Assembly (NCBI GenBank): GCA_030603805.1 | Contig: JAUVXD010000001.1 | Location: 405,068 to 469,067 of the forward strand | Length of the DNA stretch: 64,000 bases | Direction: 5' to 3' | Source of the DNA: Acholeplasmataceae bacterium | Lineage (GTDB): Bacteria > Bacillota_I > Bacilli_A > Acholeplasmatales > Acholeplasmataceae | Shown here: in pieces, positions 52,123-60,735 of the stretch | How the letters are laid out: each line of letters starts with the position of its first letter | Position numbering within the stretch: position 1 is the stretch's first letter | Translations under genes and position numbers: made by a program | Notes under the pieces: model-generated | What the model saw: the letters and a program-made list of their open reading frames with translations, nothing else | Databases searched by the model: none | What the model was told of the DNA's origin: nothing

Positions 52123-52795
52123 CCTTTACCCCCACAAACTGATATCCAATACCATAATGCGTTTTAATGTATGACTTTTCAGAAGAAAAATCAATTTTTT
52201 TTCTGATGTTTTTTATGAAAACATCAATAACGCGGTCATAAGCATCACTATTTGAAAAACACTGCTCAATAATCATATCTCTAGAAAAAACAATGTTAGG
52301 ATGCGAAAGCAGATGCAATAAAATATCATATTCGTATTGTGTTAAATTGATCAATTGATTGTGAACAAAAACCTCTCTACTTAAGGGTAGAACTTTTAGA
52401 TGTGAATGATTAAATGTATAGATTGTTGGATGATTAACAACAAGTCTTTTTTCAACATTTTTGAGTTTAGCCATGACCTCCTCAATTGAAAAAGGTTTAA
52501 TCATGTAATCATCAGCTCCAAGTGTGATGACATCGACACGATCTTTGATATCAATTTTTGCTGATAATACAACAATATAAACATCTGACACTTTGCGTAT
52601 TTGTTTGATTAGTTCTTCTCCTTGTATTCCAGGAAGCATTAAATCTAAGAGAATAATATCAAACTTTTCATGATGAACTGCTGCAAGTGCTTCCTCACCG
52701 TTATATACTTGTTTGACTTCATGTCCATCATTACGCGCATACATCGCTAATAACTGATTGATCTTCGGATAATCTTCAACAATTAATGTTTTCAT
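52115..52795 (-). CDS. OmpR-family response regulator
   Basis: 226 residues. Receiver domain with phospho-acceptor in IILLDLMLPG and Lys in DDYMIKPF, then an OmpR-type winged helix (LTQYEYDILLHLLSH, DRVIDVFIKNIRKKI, VGYQF-like end). Partner of the overlapping kinase gene. Candidate targets are the promoters at about 53850 and 61680, which carry similar boxes. Confidence 0.93.
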   Translation of the reverse strand: MKTLIVEDYPKINQLLAMYARNDGHEVKQVYNGEEALAAVHHEKFDIILLDLMLPGIQGEELIKQIRKVSDVYIVVLSAKIDIKDRVDVITLGADDYMIKPFSIEEVMAKLKNVEKRLVVNHPTIYTFNHSHLKVLPLSREVFVHNQLINLTQYEYDILLHLLSHPNIVFSRDMIIEQCFSNSDAYDRVIDVFIKNIRKKIDFSSEKSYIKTHYGIGYQFVGVKDE

Positions 52796-52829
52796 TCAAA
52801 TCACTTCCTATGTGAATATTATACAACAA

Positions 52830-52860
52830 CAACAAAAATATGGGTGAGTATGTTTACCCA
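52830..52860 (-). terminator. terminator after the Met-rich protein gene
   Basis: TGGGTAA / TGAGTACCCA-type hairpin (TGGGTgA with TtACCCA) followed on the minus strand by TATTTTTGTTG. It separates the Met-rich/SHOCT operon from the response regulator gene, whose own -10 (TATAAT, 52818-52823) lies just downstream. Confidence 0.65.
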
Positions 52861-52872
52861 CCCACAACTTCT

Positions 52873-53484
52873 TTATTCATTCGGCTGAACCAGATTTGAT
52901 AGTTGATTAACTAAATTTGTCTTAATTTCATTTATGCTTTCAACTAGTTCTTGAACTGATAGATTTGACAAATCCAAATTCATAATAGCTTCCGCAAATG
53001 ATAAGTCCAAACTATCTCTTTGGGCATCACTCGAATGAATATACAACCATTCATAAGTACTAGCATTATTCTGGTAACCACAATTTGCATATGGATCATT
53101 TCCACCATACCCCATCATGTTACCGCCCATCATGCCAAATCGTTGGGTAGAATACTCAATCTGAACATCATCTATGATATCCGATTTAATCTGCTCAATG
53201 ATTTCAACAACCTCTACAACAGTTTTTTGTTGAATATCTGTGGTTATTAACTCATTAGCAAAACCAGAATCTAATTTTTCTTGATTATCAGTAGATAGAT
53301 GAAGATATATTCTTTCAAAACTATAAAGACTGTAATTTGATCCCATCATGCCATGTTGGCTTAAATTTAACTCAAGAATATCATTACCATTATCGCGTGA
53401 ATATGCATTTACAGCCCCCATTGATAACATGCCTAAAAATGCAACTGTGATGGTTAGTCCGAAAGCAATCAAACCTTTTCTCAT
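52873..53484 (-). CDS. secreted Met-rich, internally duplicated protein
   Basis: 203 residues. A signal peptide ending GAVNAYS, then two similar segments of about 55 residues (YSFERIYLHLSTDNQEKLDSG and YEWLYIHSSDAQRDSLDLS) each ending in an acidic amphipathic helix. Between and before them are Met/His clusters HGMMG and GMMGGNMMGYGG, the kind of soft ligand set that binds Cu(I) or Ag(I). It is probably an exported copper-binding protein. No named family. Confidence 0.7.
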   Translation of the reverse strand: MRKGLIAFGLTITVAFLGMLSMGAVNAYSRDNGNDILELNLSQHGMMGSNYSLYSFERIYLHLSTDNQEKLDSGFANELITTDIQQKTVVEVVEIIEQIKSDIIDDVQIEYSTQRFGMMGGNMMGYGGNDPYANCGYQNNASTYEWLYIHSSDAQRDSLDLSFAEAIMNLDLSNLSVQELVESINEIKTNLVNQLSNLVQPNE

Positions 53485-53485
53485 A

Positions 53486-53824
53486 TTATTTATCCCTCAA
53501 TTTTTCTATTAGTTTTTCATATTCATCAATTGTAATCTCACCTTTTGCAAGTCGTGATTTTAATACCTCAATTGCTTGATCGTGTCTGCATTCACTGCGA
53601 TAACTAAAACCATTTAATGCGAAGTAAATCACACCAATCCAAAATATACCCATAGCTAACATACCAAATGGCATACCCCAACCTCCCACCATATGACCAT
53701 AATATGGATAATCACTATTGTCTGCCCACTGTGGTGAAAAATACCAGAATGCGATAGCAACTATAACCAATAATGCAATAAAAATTCCTAAAAAGATACC
53801 TTGTTTTTTATTCATCTTATTCAC
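53486..53824 (-). CDS. membrane protein with SHOCT domain
   Basis: 112 residues. Two membrane segments (about 8-28 and 48-70) flanking a Trp/Met/His loop (GHMVGGWGMPFGM), then the SHOCT helix pair HDQAIEVLKSRLAKGEITIDEYEKL (the motif begins near residue 80). Such proteins often accompany copper-resistance operons. It is co-transcribed with the Met-rich protein, one base apart. Confidence 0.8.
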   Translation of the reverse strand: MNKMNKKQGIFLGIFIALLVIVAIAFWYFSPQWADNSDYPYYGHMVGGWGMPFGMLAMGIFWIGVIYFALNGFSYRSECRHDQAIEVLKSRLAKGEITIDEYEKLIEKLRDK

Positions 53825-53833
53825 CTCGACTAT

Positions 53834-53871
53834 ATAATACCAAACAATTATGAATATAAAATGAATGTAAA
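53834..53871 (-). promoter_or_regulatory. promoter of the SHOCT/Met-rich operon with direct-repeat box
   Basis: A -10-like TATTAT (53834-53839, minus strand) is preceded, in the -35 zone, by two ATTCAT repeats 11 bp apart (53850-53871), the spacing used by OmpR-family activators. A related arrangement precedes the gene at 60727-61644. Confidence 0.45.
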
Positions 53872-53878
53872 AATATTA

Positions 53879-53935
53879 TTGCATTTTTATATTACCATGA
53901 TATAATGTACTTGTATACCCCTCCCGTGGTGGGGT
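53879..53935 (+). promoter_or_regulatory. csoR operon promoter and CsoR operator
   Basis: TTGCAT (53879-53884), 16 nt, TATAAT (53901-53906) with TGA extension, followed by ACCCCTCCCGTGGTGGGGT (53917-53935), a G/C-tract pseudo-palindrome of the CsoR type placed over the early transcript. The identical 19-mer precedes copZ-copA at 60679-60697. Confidence 0.85.
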
Positions 53936-53949
53936 TAAAGGAGGAAACT

Positions 53950-54240
53950 ATGAATCAGTTGCATCAACACAACACAAGACATTTGAATGAGGAAAAAATC
54001 AAGCAGTTACTAAAAACTGGACGAGGTCAAGTGGAAGGCATACTAAAAATGTATGAAGAAGGAAGATACTGTGTAGATATCTCAAAACAGATACTATCAG
54101 TCATTGCTATGCTTCAAAATGCTAATGCATTAATATTAAACGATCATATTAGTACATGCGTTACAGAAGCTATTTTCGAACAAAAAGGTAAAGAAAAAAT
54201 TGATGAAATCACTGAAATTTTAGTGAAATACTTGAGATGA
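53950..54240 (+). CDS. csoR: copper-sensing repressor
   Basis: 96 residues from ATG 53950 behind AAAGGAGG; an upstream in-frame ATG at 53905 lies in the promoter. All-helical DUF156 protein with GRGQVEGILKM and the Cu(I) ligand set Cys41, His66, Cys70 (RYCVDI and NDHISTC). It should bind the two identical operators and release on Cu(I). First gene of csoR-cueP-copB. Confidence 0.93.
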   Translation: MNQLHQHNTRHLNEEKIKQLLKTGRGQVEGILKMYEEGRYCVDISKQILSVIAMLQNANALILNDHISTCVTEAIFEQKGKEKIDEITEILVKYLR

Positions 54241-54245
54241 GGTCT

Positions 54246-54806
54246 ATGATGAAAAAGAAATTACTAATCAGTTTTTCCATATTTATAGCATTTATTGGAC
54301 TTATTGCTTTTGTAGCAGCAAATTCACCAAATCGAAACGATTTCTTGGCAAAATATGATTTAGAGGGTATGACGGTAAAAGAAATAGTAGCCTATTTAGA
54401 GAATGATTTGAATGAACCCACAAATTTTAGTGCTGCAATAACAGGATCCAAATTGCTTCTAGGTGATTCTCAACAGCAAGTGGAACTAGAACTACCCAAT
54501 GGACAATTTTATCTCTCATTTGCGCCTTATGTCAATCAAACACATCCTTGTGCTAATCATAATTTAGTCACCTGTCGAGGAGAGTTAAAAAACAAATCGT
54601 TTGAGGTAAAGATTGTTGATTCTCAAACAAATACTGTCATCATTGAAAGAACGATTATAAGCAGTTCAAATGGATTTGCTGGTATATGGTTACCTGAAAA
54701 TAAACGTTTTCAAGTCACCGTATCATATGGGAATTTAACTGCAACTGACGAAGTTTCAACTTTTACTACATCAAATACATGTCTTACAACACTTAAACTA
54801 GCCTAA
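54246..54806 (+). CDS. cueP: CueP-family exported copper-binding protein
   Basis: About 186 residues. N-terminal membrane/signal segment, then NDFLAKYDLEGMTVKEIV. Conserved Cys residues lie in THPCANHNLVTCRGEL and at the C-terminus TCLTTLKL, with NGFAGIWLP between, the pattern of CueP, the periplasmic copper-binding protein of Salmonella that also occurs in Gram-positives. ATG 54246 (or 54249) is preferred for its GAGGT; an ATG at 54237 overlaps the csoR stop. It probably buffers copper at the outer membrane face. Confidence 0.85.
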   Translation: MMKKKLLISFSIFIAFIGLIAFVAANSPNRNDFLAKYDLEGMTVKEIVAYLENDLNEPTNFSAAITGSKLLLGDSQQQVELELPNGQFYLSFAPYVNQTHPCANHNLVTCRGELKNKSFEVKIVDSQTNTVIIERTIISSSNGFAGIWLPENKRFQVTVSYGNLTATDEVSTFTTSNTCLTTLKLA

Positions 54807-54818
54807 AGGAGGCAAATT

Positions 54819-56945
54819 ATGGACAAACATGAACACAATCATCATCATCACAAAGTAGATAAGGAAGAGCATATCGATCACAACAAAGTAGGCATGAATC
54901 ATGAAACACAAGATGCACATAATCACCACCATGAAGAAATTCATCATCACCATCACGAAGATAGTCAAAAGCATACTGAACATCAAAATCATGATAATCA
55001 CCACGACCATCATGCTATGATGGTTAAAGATTTTAAAAGAAGATTTTTAATTTCACTTATTTTATTAATTCCAATTTTAACGCTATCACCTATGATTCAA
55101 GAATTCCTTGATTTAAATCTAAGATTTACTGGAGACTTATACATTCTTTTGATACTCAGTACAGTGTTATTTATTTATGGAGGATCCCCATTTTTCAAGG
55201 GTACATTTGAAGAAATGAAACAGAAAGCACCAGCCATGATGTCTCTCATTGGCCTTGCTATTGGTGTTGCATATATCTATAGTGCTTATACAGTCATATT
55301 TCAAACTGGACAAGACTTCTTCTGGGAATTATCAACGCTGATATCCATCATGCTACTCGGTCATTGGATTGAGATGAAGTCGGTATTAGGTGCATCAAGA
55401 GCGTTGGAAGAGCTGTTAAAACTGATGCCAGAAGAGGCACACCTAATAGACCAAGAAGGGCATATTAAAGATATTCCAGTCAATAACGTTAAAGTTGGTA
55501 TGTTTCTATTAGTGAGACCTGGAGAAAAAGTTCCGATTGATGGTAAAGTGATCGAGGGAAAGTCATCAGTCAATGAATCCATGTTAACTGGTGAGTCAGT
55601 TCCTGTAGATAAATCACCTGGCGACGAATTAATAGGTGGTTCAATTAACGCTGAAGGTTCACTAAAGTATGAGGTGACTCGTATAGGTGATGAAACATTC
55701 CTCTCACAAGTCATTAAACTCGTCAGGGATGCTCAAAAGACACGTTCAAAAACTCAAAGAATAGCAGATATTGCGGCAAAATACTTATTCTATGTTGCAT
55801 TACTTGGTGGAATAACTACATTTGTTATATGGATGTTACTGGGTAAAGATGTTGGATTTGCTATGGAAAGAGCAGTTACTGTTGTCATCATTTCATGCCC
55901 TCATGCACTTGGATTAGCTACACCACTCGTTACTGCTGTTTCATCAAGCATTGGTGCAAAGCATGGGTTACTCATTCGAAATCGAGCCAATTTCGAGAAT
56001 GCACGCAAGATCAACACAGTTGTATTTGATAAAACAGGCACACTAACTAAAGGTGAATTTGGCATCTCAAAAATTGATAGCCTTAGTTTGAGTGAAAACG
56101 AGCTTCTATCATTAGCTTATGCGATTGAGAATGAATCCGAGCATCCTATAGCAAAAGCAATCGTTAGAGCAGCTAAAGATAAAAAAGTACAACTTCAAAA
56201 GGCTAAAGATATCACAGCAATTCCTGGTAAAGGACTTGTTGGTATAGTACAACAATCAACCATTGAAATCGTAAGCCCAGGCTATATAAAAGAATTGAAA
56301 ATACCATTTGATATCAGCGCATATGAAACCCTAGCGAACCAAGGTAACACTGTTGTTTTTATCCTTAAGAACAAAAAACTAATGGGCTATATCGCTTTAA
56401 ATGACATAATTAGAGAATCCTCGAAGGAAGCGATTGTATCGCTTAGAGAAATGGGTATTGACTCATACATGCTTACAGGCGATAATCAAAAAGTTGCAAA
56501 TGAAGTCGCTAAAAAGATTGGTATTCAACATGTATTTGCAGAGGTTTTACCTGATCAAAAATCAGATAAGATTGAATCACTTACAAAAGAAGGGCGTCTT
56601 GTAGCAATGACTGGTGATGGCATCAATGATGCACCAGCACTAGCTAAAGCACACCTTGGTATTGCAATTGGTGCAGGTACAGATGTAGCGATTGAAACTG
56701 CAGATGTCATACTCGTTAAGAGTAACCCAATGGACGTCGTAAATATCATAAAGCTTTCTAAGTCAACCTATAAAAAAATGATTCAAAACCTCATATGGGC
56801 AACAGGATATAATATTATAGCTATTCCTTTAGCTGCTGGTGTATTAAGTTCTATTGGTATTCTATTGAGTCCTGCAGTTGGAGCAGTATTAATGTCACTA
56901 AGTACAGTCATTGTAGCTATTAACGCTCGATTGCTAAAAATCTAA
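54819..56945 (+). CDS. copB: CopB-type copper P1B ATPase with His-rich N-terminus
   Basis: 708 residues. The first 68 residues are about one third His (HNHHHH, EIHHHHHED), replacing HMA domains. The membrane motif is CPHALGLATP, the CPH signature of P1B-3 pumps. Phosphorylation site FDKTGTLTKG and GDGINDAPAL are intact. It exports copper or silver. AAAGGAGG before the ATG. Last gene of the csoR operon. Confidence 0.93.
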   Translation: MDKHEHNHHHHKVDKEEHIDHNKVGMNHETQDAHNHHHEEIHHHHHEDSQKHTEHQNHDNHHDHHAMMVKDFKRRFLISLILLIPILTLSPMIQEFLDLNLRFTGDLYILLILSTVLFIYGGSPFFKGTFEEMKQKAPAMMSLIGLAIGVAYIYSAYTVIFQTGQDFFWELSTLISIMLLGHWIEMKSVLGASRALEELLKLMPEEAHLIDQEGHIKDIPVNNVKVGMFLLVRPGEKVPIDGKVIEGKSSVNESMLTGESVPVDKSPGDELIGGSINAEGSLKYEVTRIGDETFLSQVIKLVRDAQKTRSKTQRIADIAAKYLFYVALLGGITTFVIWMLLGKDVGFAMERAVTVVIISCPHALGLATPLVTAVSSSIGAKHGLLIRNRANFENARKINTVVFDKTGTLTKGEFGISKIDSLSLSENELLSLAYAIENESEHPIAKAIVRAAKDKKVQLQKAKDITAIPGKGLVGIVQQSTIEIVSPGYIKELKIPFDISAYETLANQGNTVVFILKNKKLMGYIALNDIIRESSKEAIVSLREMGIDSYMLTGDNQKVANEVAKKIGIQHVFAEVLPDQKSDKIESLTKEGRLVAMTGDGINDAPALAKAHLGIAIGAGTDVAIETADVILVKSNPMDVVNIIKLSKSTYKKMIQNLIWATGYNIIAIPLAAGVLSSIGILLSPAVGAVLMSLSTVIVAINARLLKI

Positions 56946-56956
56946 ATTTATTACAC

Positions 56957-56985
56957 AAAAGCGAGTTGACTAAACTCGCTTTTCT
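56957..56985 (+). terminator. terminator of the csoR-cueP-copB operon
   Basis: AAAAGCGAGTT-GACT-AAACTCGCTTTTCTC hairpin 12 bp after the copB stop. Confidence 0.85.
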
Positions 56986-56992
56986 CTATATA

Positions 56993-57028
56993 AAAATGCC
57001 AGAGAATAATTTTGATCTCTGGCATTTC
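56993..57028 (-). terminator. terminator of the copZ-copA-lgt operon
   Basis: AAATGCCAGAGA / TCTCTGGCATTT stem followed on the minus strand by TTTTTATAT, 12 bp after the lgt stop. Confidence 0.85.
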
Positions 57029-57039
57029 GTTATTGATTG

Positions 57040-57969
57040 TTATGATGTTACATTGACTAAATCTACTTGATAGGGAAGATTTTTCATCTTTAGTCTGCTA
57101 AAAAACAAATACACTACACCTAGAGCAACAAAAACGAGTGACATTATTATGTTTACCGGAATATCCATAATCATCAGTGCATCTCCATATGCACCATTGA
57201 CTCTCATCGGCTCAATGATTATTCCTCTACCTAAACCGTACCATATCAAATAAAGTCCAAGATTTTCACCTACTTTGAGTAAACGTTTCTTCTTTAAAAT
57301 GATCAGTGTGACAAGCATAGATAGGTTCCATAAACCTTCATATAAAAAGGTAGGATGATGAACAACACTACCTAGAGTCATTTGTTCAACAATGAATTTA
57401 GGCAATATGTCAATAACCCAGGCTGATTGAATTGCTGGTCCGTAGGCTTCATGGTTCATGAAATTTCCAAATCTACCAACGATTTGTCCAATGAGAAATC
57501 CTATCATCAACGTATCTATAAGTGGCAATAATTTAATTTTTTTGATCTTACAAAAAATAGGGACAAAAACTAGAGTGGTAATGATTGCTCCATGAATCGC
57601 TAAGCCACCTTTTGAAATATTGATTATGTCTAGAAAAGTCTTATAATGTGGAATTGGATCAAATAACACATAGTAAAGTCTAGCTCCTAAAAGTGCTAAA
57701 GGTAACCCAATTAAGAGACCGTCATAGATAATATCCTTAGGATAATTTAAACGATTGAGTTCATTCTGACTATAATATGCCGCTATAAATACTCCTGTCA
57801 AAATGAAAATTGCATACCAATAGATTTGAATGCTACCAAAATCAATTGCTACTCTTGAATAGGGGGCGCTACTCTGGCTTCCTATCGCAAGAAACAAGAC
57901 CATCAAAAAGACGTGAATCATGATCATATACTGATGATGTTGATGTTTTGTATTATGATGAGTGTGCAT
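57040..57969 (-). CDS. lgt: accessory prolipoprotein diacylglyceryl transferase with His-rich start
   Basis: 309 residues, multi-pass membrane protein. Lgt motifs: GGLAIHGA with the essential His region and GRFGNFMNHEAYG (canonical GRIGNFINGELYG), plus HHPTFLYEGLWN and RMxxNGAYGD-like end. It transfers diacylglycerol to lipobox Cys. Unusually it begins MHTHHNTKHQHHQY, a His cluster not normal for Lgt, and its start overlaps the copA end by 17 nt, so it belongs to the copper operon. It may lipidate a copper-handling lipoprotein; none is in the same operon. Confidence 0.9.
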   Translation of the reverse strand: MHTHHNTKHQHHQYMIMIHVFLMVLFLAIGSQSSAPYSRVAIDFGSIQIYWYAIFILTGVFIAAYYSQNELNRLNYPKDIIYDGLLIGLPLALLGARLYYVLFDPIPHYKTFLDIINISKGGLAIHGAIITTLVFVPIFCKIKKIKLLPLIDTLMIGFLIGQIVGRFGNFMNHEAYGPAIQSAWVIDILPKFIVEQMTLGSVVHHPTFLYEGLWNLSMLVTLIILKKKRLLKVGENLGLYLIWYGLGRGIIIEPMRVNGAYGDALMIMDIPVNIIMSLVFVALGVVYLFFSRLKMKNLPYQVDLVNVTS

Positions 57970-60427
57970 GGACTAACTCCTTATCAACCTTTAAGAATGA
58001 CTGTTTTTTTAATCTCAATGAATTATAGATTACATTAAGAGAACTAATTGACATTGCAGCAGCACCAATCATAGGATGTAATAAACCTAACATCGCAAAT
58101 GGGATTGCAATCGCATTATAAAACCACGCCCAGAAGTAGTTTTGTTTGATTTTAATAAAGATGGCCTTTGATAATTGAATTGATGTGAGTAATGTATGCA
58201 ACTCACCAGATACTAAAGTGACATCAGCTGCTTCTTTTGCAATATCTGTACCGGTTCCAATTGCAATACCTACATTAGCTTGCTTAAGCGCTGGTGCATC
58301 ATTAATACCATCACCGACCATTGCTACTAACCCAAATTCGCTTTGGAGTTTTGATATTTCGTTTACTTTTCCTTCAGGTAAAACATCAGAGATGATTCTG
58401 GTTATACCAGCTTTTTTCGCAATTGCAAGAGCAGTTCTTGAATTGTCTCCAGTAATCATAGCTGTCGTTATACCAAGGTTTTCGATTGCCCGAATAACAT
58501 GTACTGCATCAGGTTTTAATGCATCTGCAACAGCAATGATACCAAGTATCTCTATATCATCTGCTAGAATCATCACCGTTTTAGCTTCATTTTCAAGTTG
58601 TTGCATCATTGATTCTAATCCATCATAGGAATGACCGATTAAATTCATCAGTTTTCTATTACCAAAATAGAATGTCTTTTGATCTAATGTACCCTTTATA
58701 CCCATACCAGATATAGCTTCAAAATCACTCGGATTAACAAGGGATTGATAAACCTTTTTTGCATCCTCAATGATTGCAAGTGCTAAAGGATGCTCAGAAC
58801 CCATTTCTAGAGAACCAGCAATCAACATCATTTCGCGTTCATCAATACCGATCGCATGCTTATCTGTCACAACAGGTTTTCCATATGTCAAGGTACCTGT
58901 TTTATCAAAAGCGATTACTTTAATATCTTTAAGTGTTTGAACAGCTTCACCATTTCGAATCAAAATACCTTTTTCTGCACCAACACCGCTACCGACCATC
59001 AGTGCTGTAGGTGTTCCTAGGCCAAGTGCACATGGGCAAGCAATCACTAAAACGGCTGTTGCTGTAATAAATGCTAAAGTTAATGGAGTTTGATCTGTGT
59101 TAATCCAAGGTAAGATAGGTTCCATATACTCTAAGATACTCAGATGGAAATTTTGAAAAATTAAAAAAGAAGTGAACGTGAGTACTGTTAAAACCATAAT
59201 TGCTGGCACAAAGTAGGATGTAATTCTGTCTGCAAATTCTTGTATAGGCACTTTGGACCCCTGACAAGCTTCAACCATCTCAATAACTTGAGATAAGAAT
59301 GTTTCTTTACCAACTTTAGTAACTTCTACTTTGAGCAAGCCATCTTTATTAATGGTTGCTCCGATTACATTGTCACCCACATGCTTTTTGACCGGCATCG
59401 ATTCACCTGTTGCAATCGATTCATCAATTAAACTTTTACCTTCAATAATCATTCCGTCTGTTGGTATTTTTTCGCCTGGTCTAATAATCATGATATCTTT
59501 AACACTGAGTTCATTCGTTAAAACTTCGATCTCATTGCCATCGACTAAAATGCGTGCAGTTTTCGCACCTAGTTCCATTAATTTTTTGATGGCTTGGGAT
59601 GCTTTTCCTTTAGCCTTACTTTCTAGAAATTTACCAATGAGGTGAAATGTCATAATGGTGGTAGCCATTTCAATAAATGTTGTTATGGGGAAAAACAACC
59701 CTGTGAGACCAATAAGATACGGTGGAATAGACCCTAATGATACAAGCACATCCATATTAGGTTTTAGTGATTTAAGAGAGTAATAACTTCCTCTGTGCAC
59801 GTGACGGCCAATGATAAATATGACTGGGAAACCCAGTATGGCAATGATCCAAGTGTATAATGGAATTTCAACAACAAACATGTGAATCAGCATGAGTGAC
59901 ATCATCAAAATAGTTATTGTTGAACTCAATTGAACTCTTTTTTTAGCGGAATTCATCTTGAGTGTATCAGGATCAACCGATTCATCATTTGTTACTTCGA
60001 GACTAATCTTATATCCAATGCTTTGGATGCGGTGTTTGATATCACTAAAACGAATGACGCGATCGTCATATTGAATGGTAACTTTCTCCGTAGCGAGATT
60101 AACATGAGCATCAATAATACCATCCATCTTCAACAGTGTATTATCAATACTGTTTGCGCATGTTGCACAACTCATTCCATCAACTTTGGCAGTCACAGTC
60201 TTATGATTGTTTTCGATAGTAATGAGTTCATATCCTATCCCCTTAACAGCATTCATTGCAAGATTTGAACTAAAACTGTTATCATCAAATTGAATTGTTG
60301 CAGTTTCAGTTGCTAAATTCACAGAAACATCAATGATACCTTCAACTTTTCTTAATGCTTTTTCAACATGGTTGACACACGAAGCACAAGTCATACCATT
60401 CACTCGATATTTAATATTACTCGACAT
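57953..60427 (-). CDS. copA: CopA-type Cu(I)-exporting P1B ATPase
   Basis: 824 residues. Two N-terminal HMA domains (MTCASC near 12 and MSCATC near 80), CPC in IACPCALGLGTP, FDKTGTLTYG, GDGINDAPAL, and the two-Met/Tyr-Asn features of P1B-1 pumps (WFYNAIAIP, AAMSISSLNV). It exports Cu(I). Preceded by the copZ-like gene, 4 nt apart. Confidence 0.95.
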   Translation of the reverse strand: MSSNIKYRVNGMTCASCVNHVEKALRKVEGIIDVSVNLATETATIQFDDNSFSSNLAMNAVKGIGYELITIENNHKTVTAKVDGMSCATCANSIDNTLLKMDGIIDAHVNLATEKVTIQYDDRVIRFSDIKHRIQSIGYKISLEVTNDESVDPDTLKMNSAKKRVQLSSTITILMMSLMLIHMFVVEIPLYTWIIAILGFPVIFIIGRHVHRGSYYSLKSLKPNMDVLVSLGSIPPYLIGLTGLFFPITTFIEMATTIMTFHLIGKFLESKAKGKASQAIKKLMELGAKTARILVDGNEIEVLTNELSVKDIMIIRPGEKIPTDGMIIEGKSLIDESIATGESMPVKKHVGDNVIGATINKDGLLKVEVTKVGKETFLSQVIEMVEACQGSKVPIQEFADRITSYFVPAIMVLTVLTFTSFLIFQNFHLSILEYMEPILPWINTDQTPLTLAFITATAVLVIACPCALGLGTPTALMVGSGVGAEKGILIRNGEAVQTLKDIKVIAFDKTGTLTYGKPVVTDKHAIGIDEREMMLIAGSLEMGSEHPLALAIIEDAKKVYQSLVNPSDFEAISGMGIKGTLDQKTFYFGNRKLMNLIGHSYDGLESMMQQLENEAKTVMILADDIEILGIIAVADALKPDAVHVIRAIENLGITTAMITGDNSRTALAIAKKAGITRIISDVLPEGKVNEISKLQSEFGLVAMVGDGINDAPALKQANVGIAIGTGTDIAKEAADVTLVSGELHTLLTSIQLSKAIFIKIKQNYFWAWFYNAIAIPFAMLGLLHPMIGAAAMSISSLNVIYNSLRLKKQSFLKVDKELVHAHSS

Positions 60428-60431
60428 TTTA

Positions 60432-60659
60432 TTATTCCTCTTCGATGGTCGTTAAGTATTCGACTTGATATCCTGTTTGAACAATTGCCTCAAGATACAT
60501 ATTTGAATTGGGTTTTTCCTCTTCAGTCAATACTTTTGCAATATGTGTTGAAAAATTAATATCAACATTGATTGCTCCAGCCGATTTAAGTGCTGTCGTA
60601 ATACGATTGATGCACCCGATGCAATGAATATCTCCGATTCTATAAATTAGCGTTGCCAT
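60432..60659 (-). CDS. copZ: CopZ-like copper chaperone
   Basis: 75 residues, a single ferredoxin-like HMA domain with GDIHCIGCINRI as the CxxC metal site. It would carry Cu(I) to CopA. AAGGAGG before the ATG; operator and promoter immediately upstream. The CIGC core differs from the usual CxHC of CopZ, so metal preference is not certain. Confidence 0.85.
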   Translation of the reverse strand: MATLIYRIGDIHCIGCINRITTALKSAGAINVDINFSTHIAKVLTEEEKPNSNMYLEAIVQTGYQVEYLTTIEEE

Positions 60660-60678
60660 AAGTAATTCCTCCTTTTTT

Positions 60679-60735
60679 ACCCCTCCCGTGGTGGGGTGTC
60701 ATCTATACTATATCAAATGATAATCTTTATGTCAA
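60679..60735 (-). promoter_or_regulatory. copZ-copA-lgt promoter and CsoR operator
   Basis: Minus-strand TTGACA (60730-60735), 17 nt, TATAGT (60707-60712) with TGA extension, then the 19-bp G/C-tract operator at 60679-60697, identical to that before csoR. The -35 hexamer overlaps the last codons and stop of the upstream gene. Confidence 0.88.

Noticed and set aside
54819..55030. CRISPR-like or tandem repeat array in the CAT/CAC-rich stretch
   Set aside because: The repeats are His codons of the CopB N-terminus, in frame and without spacers.
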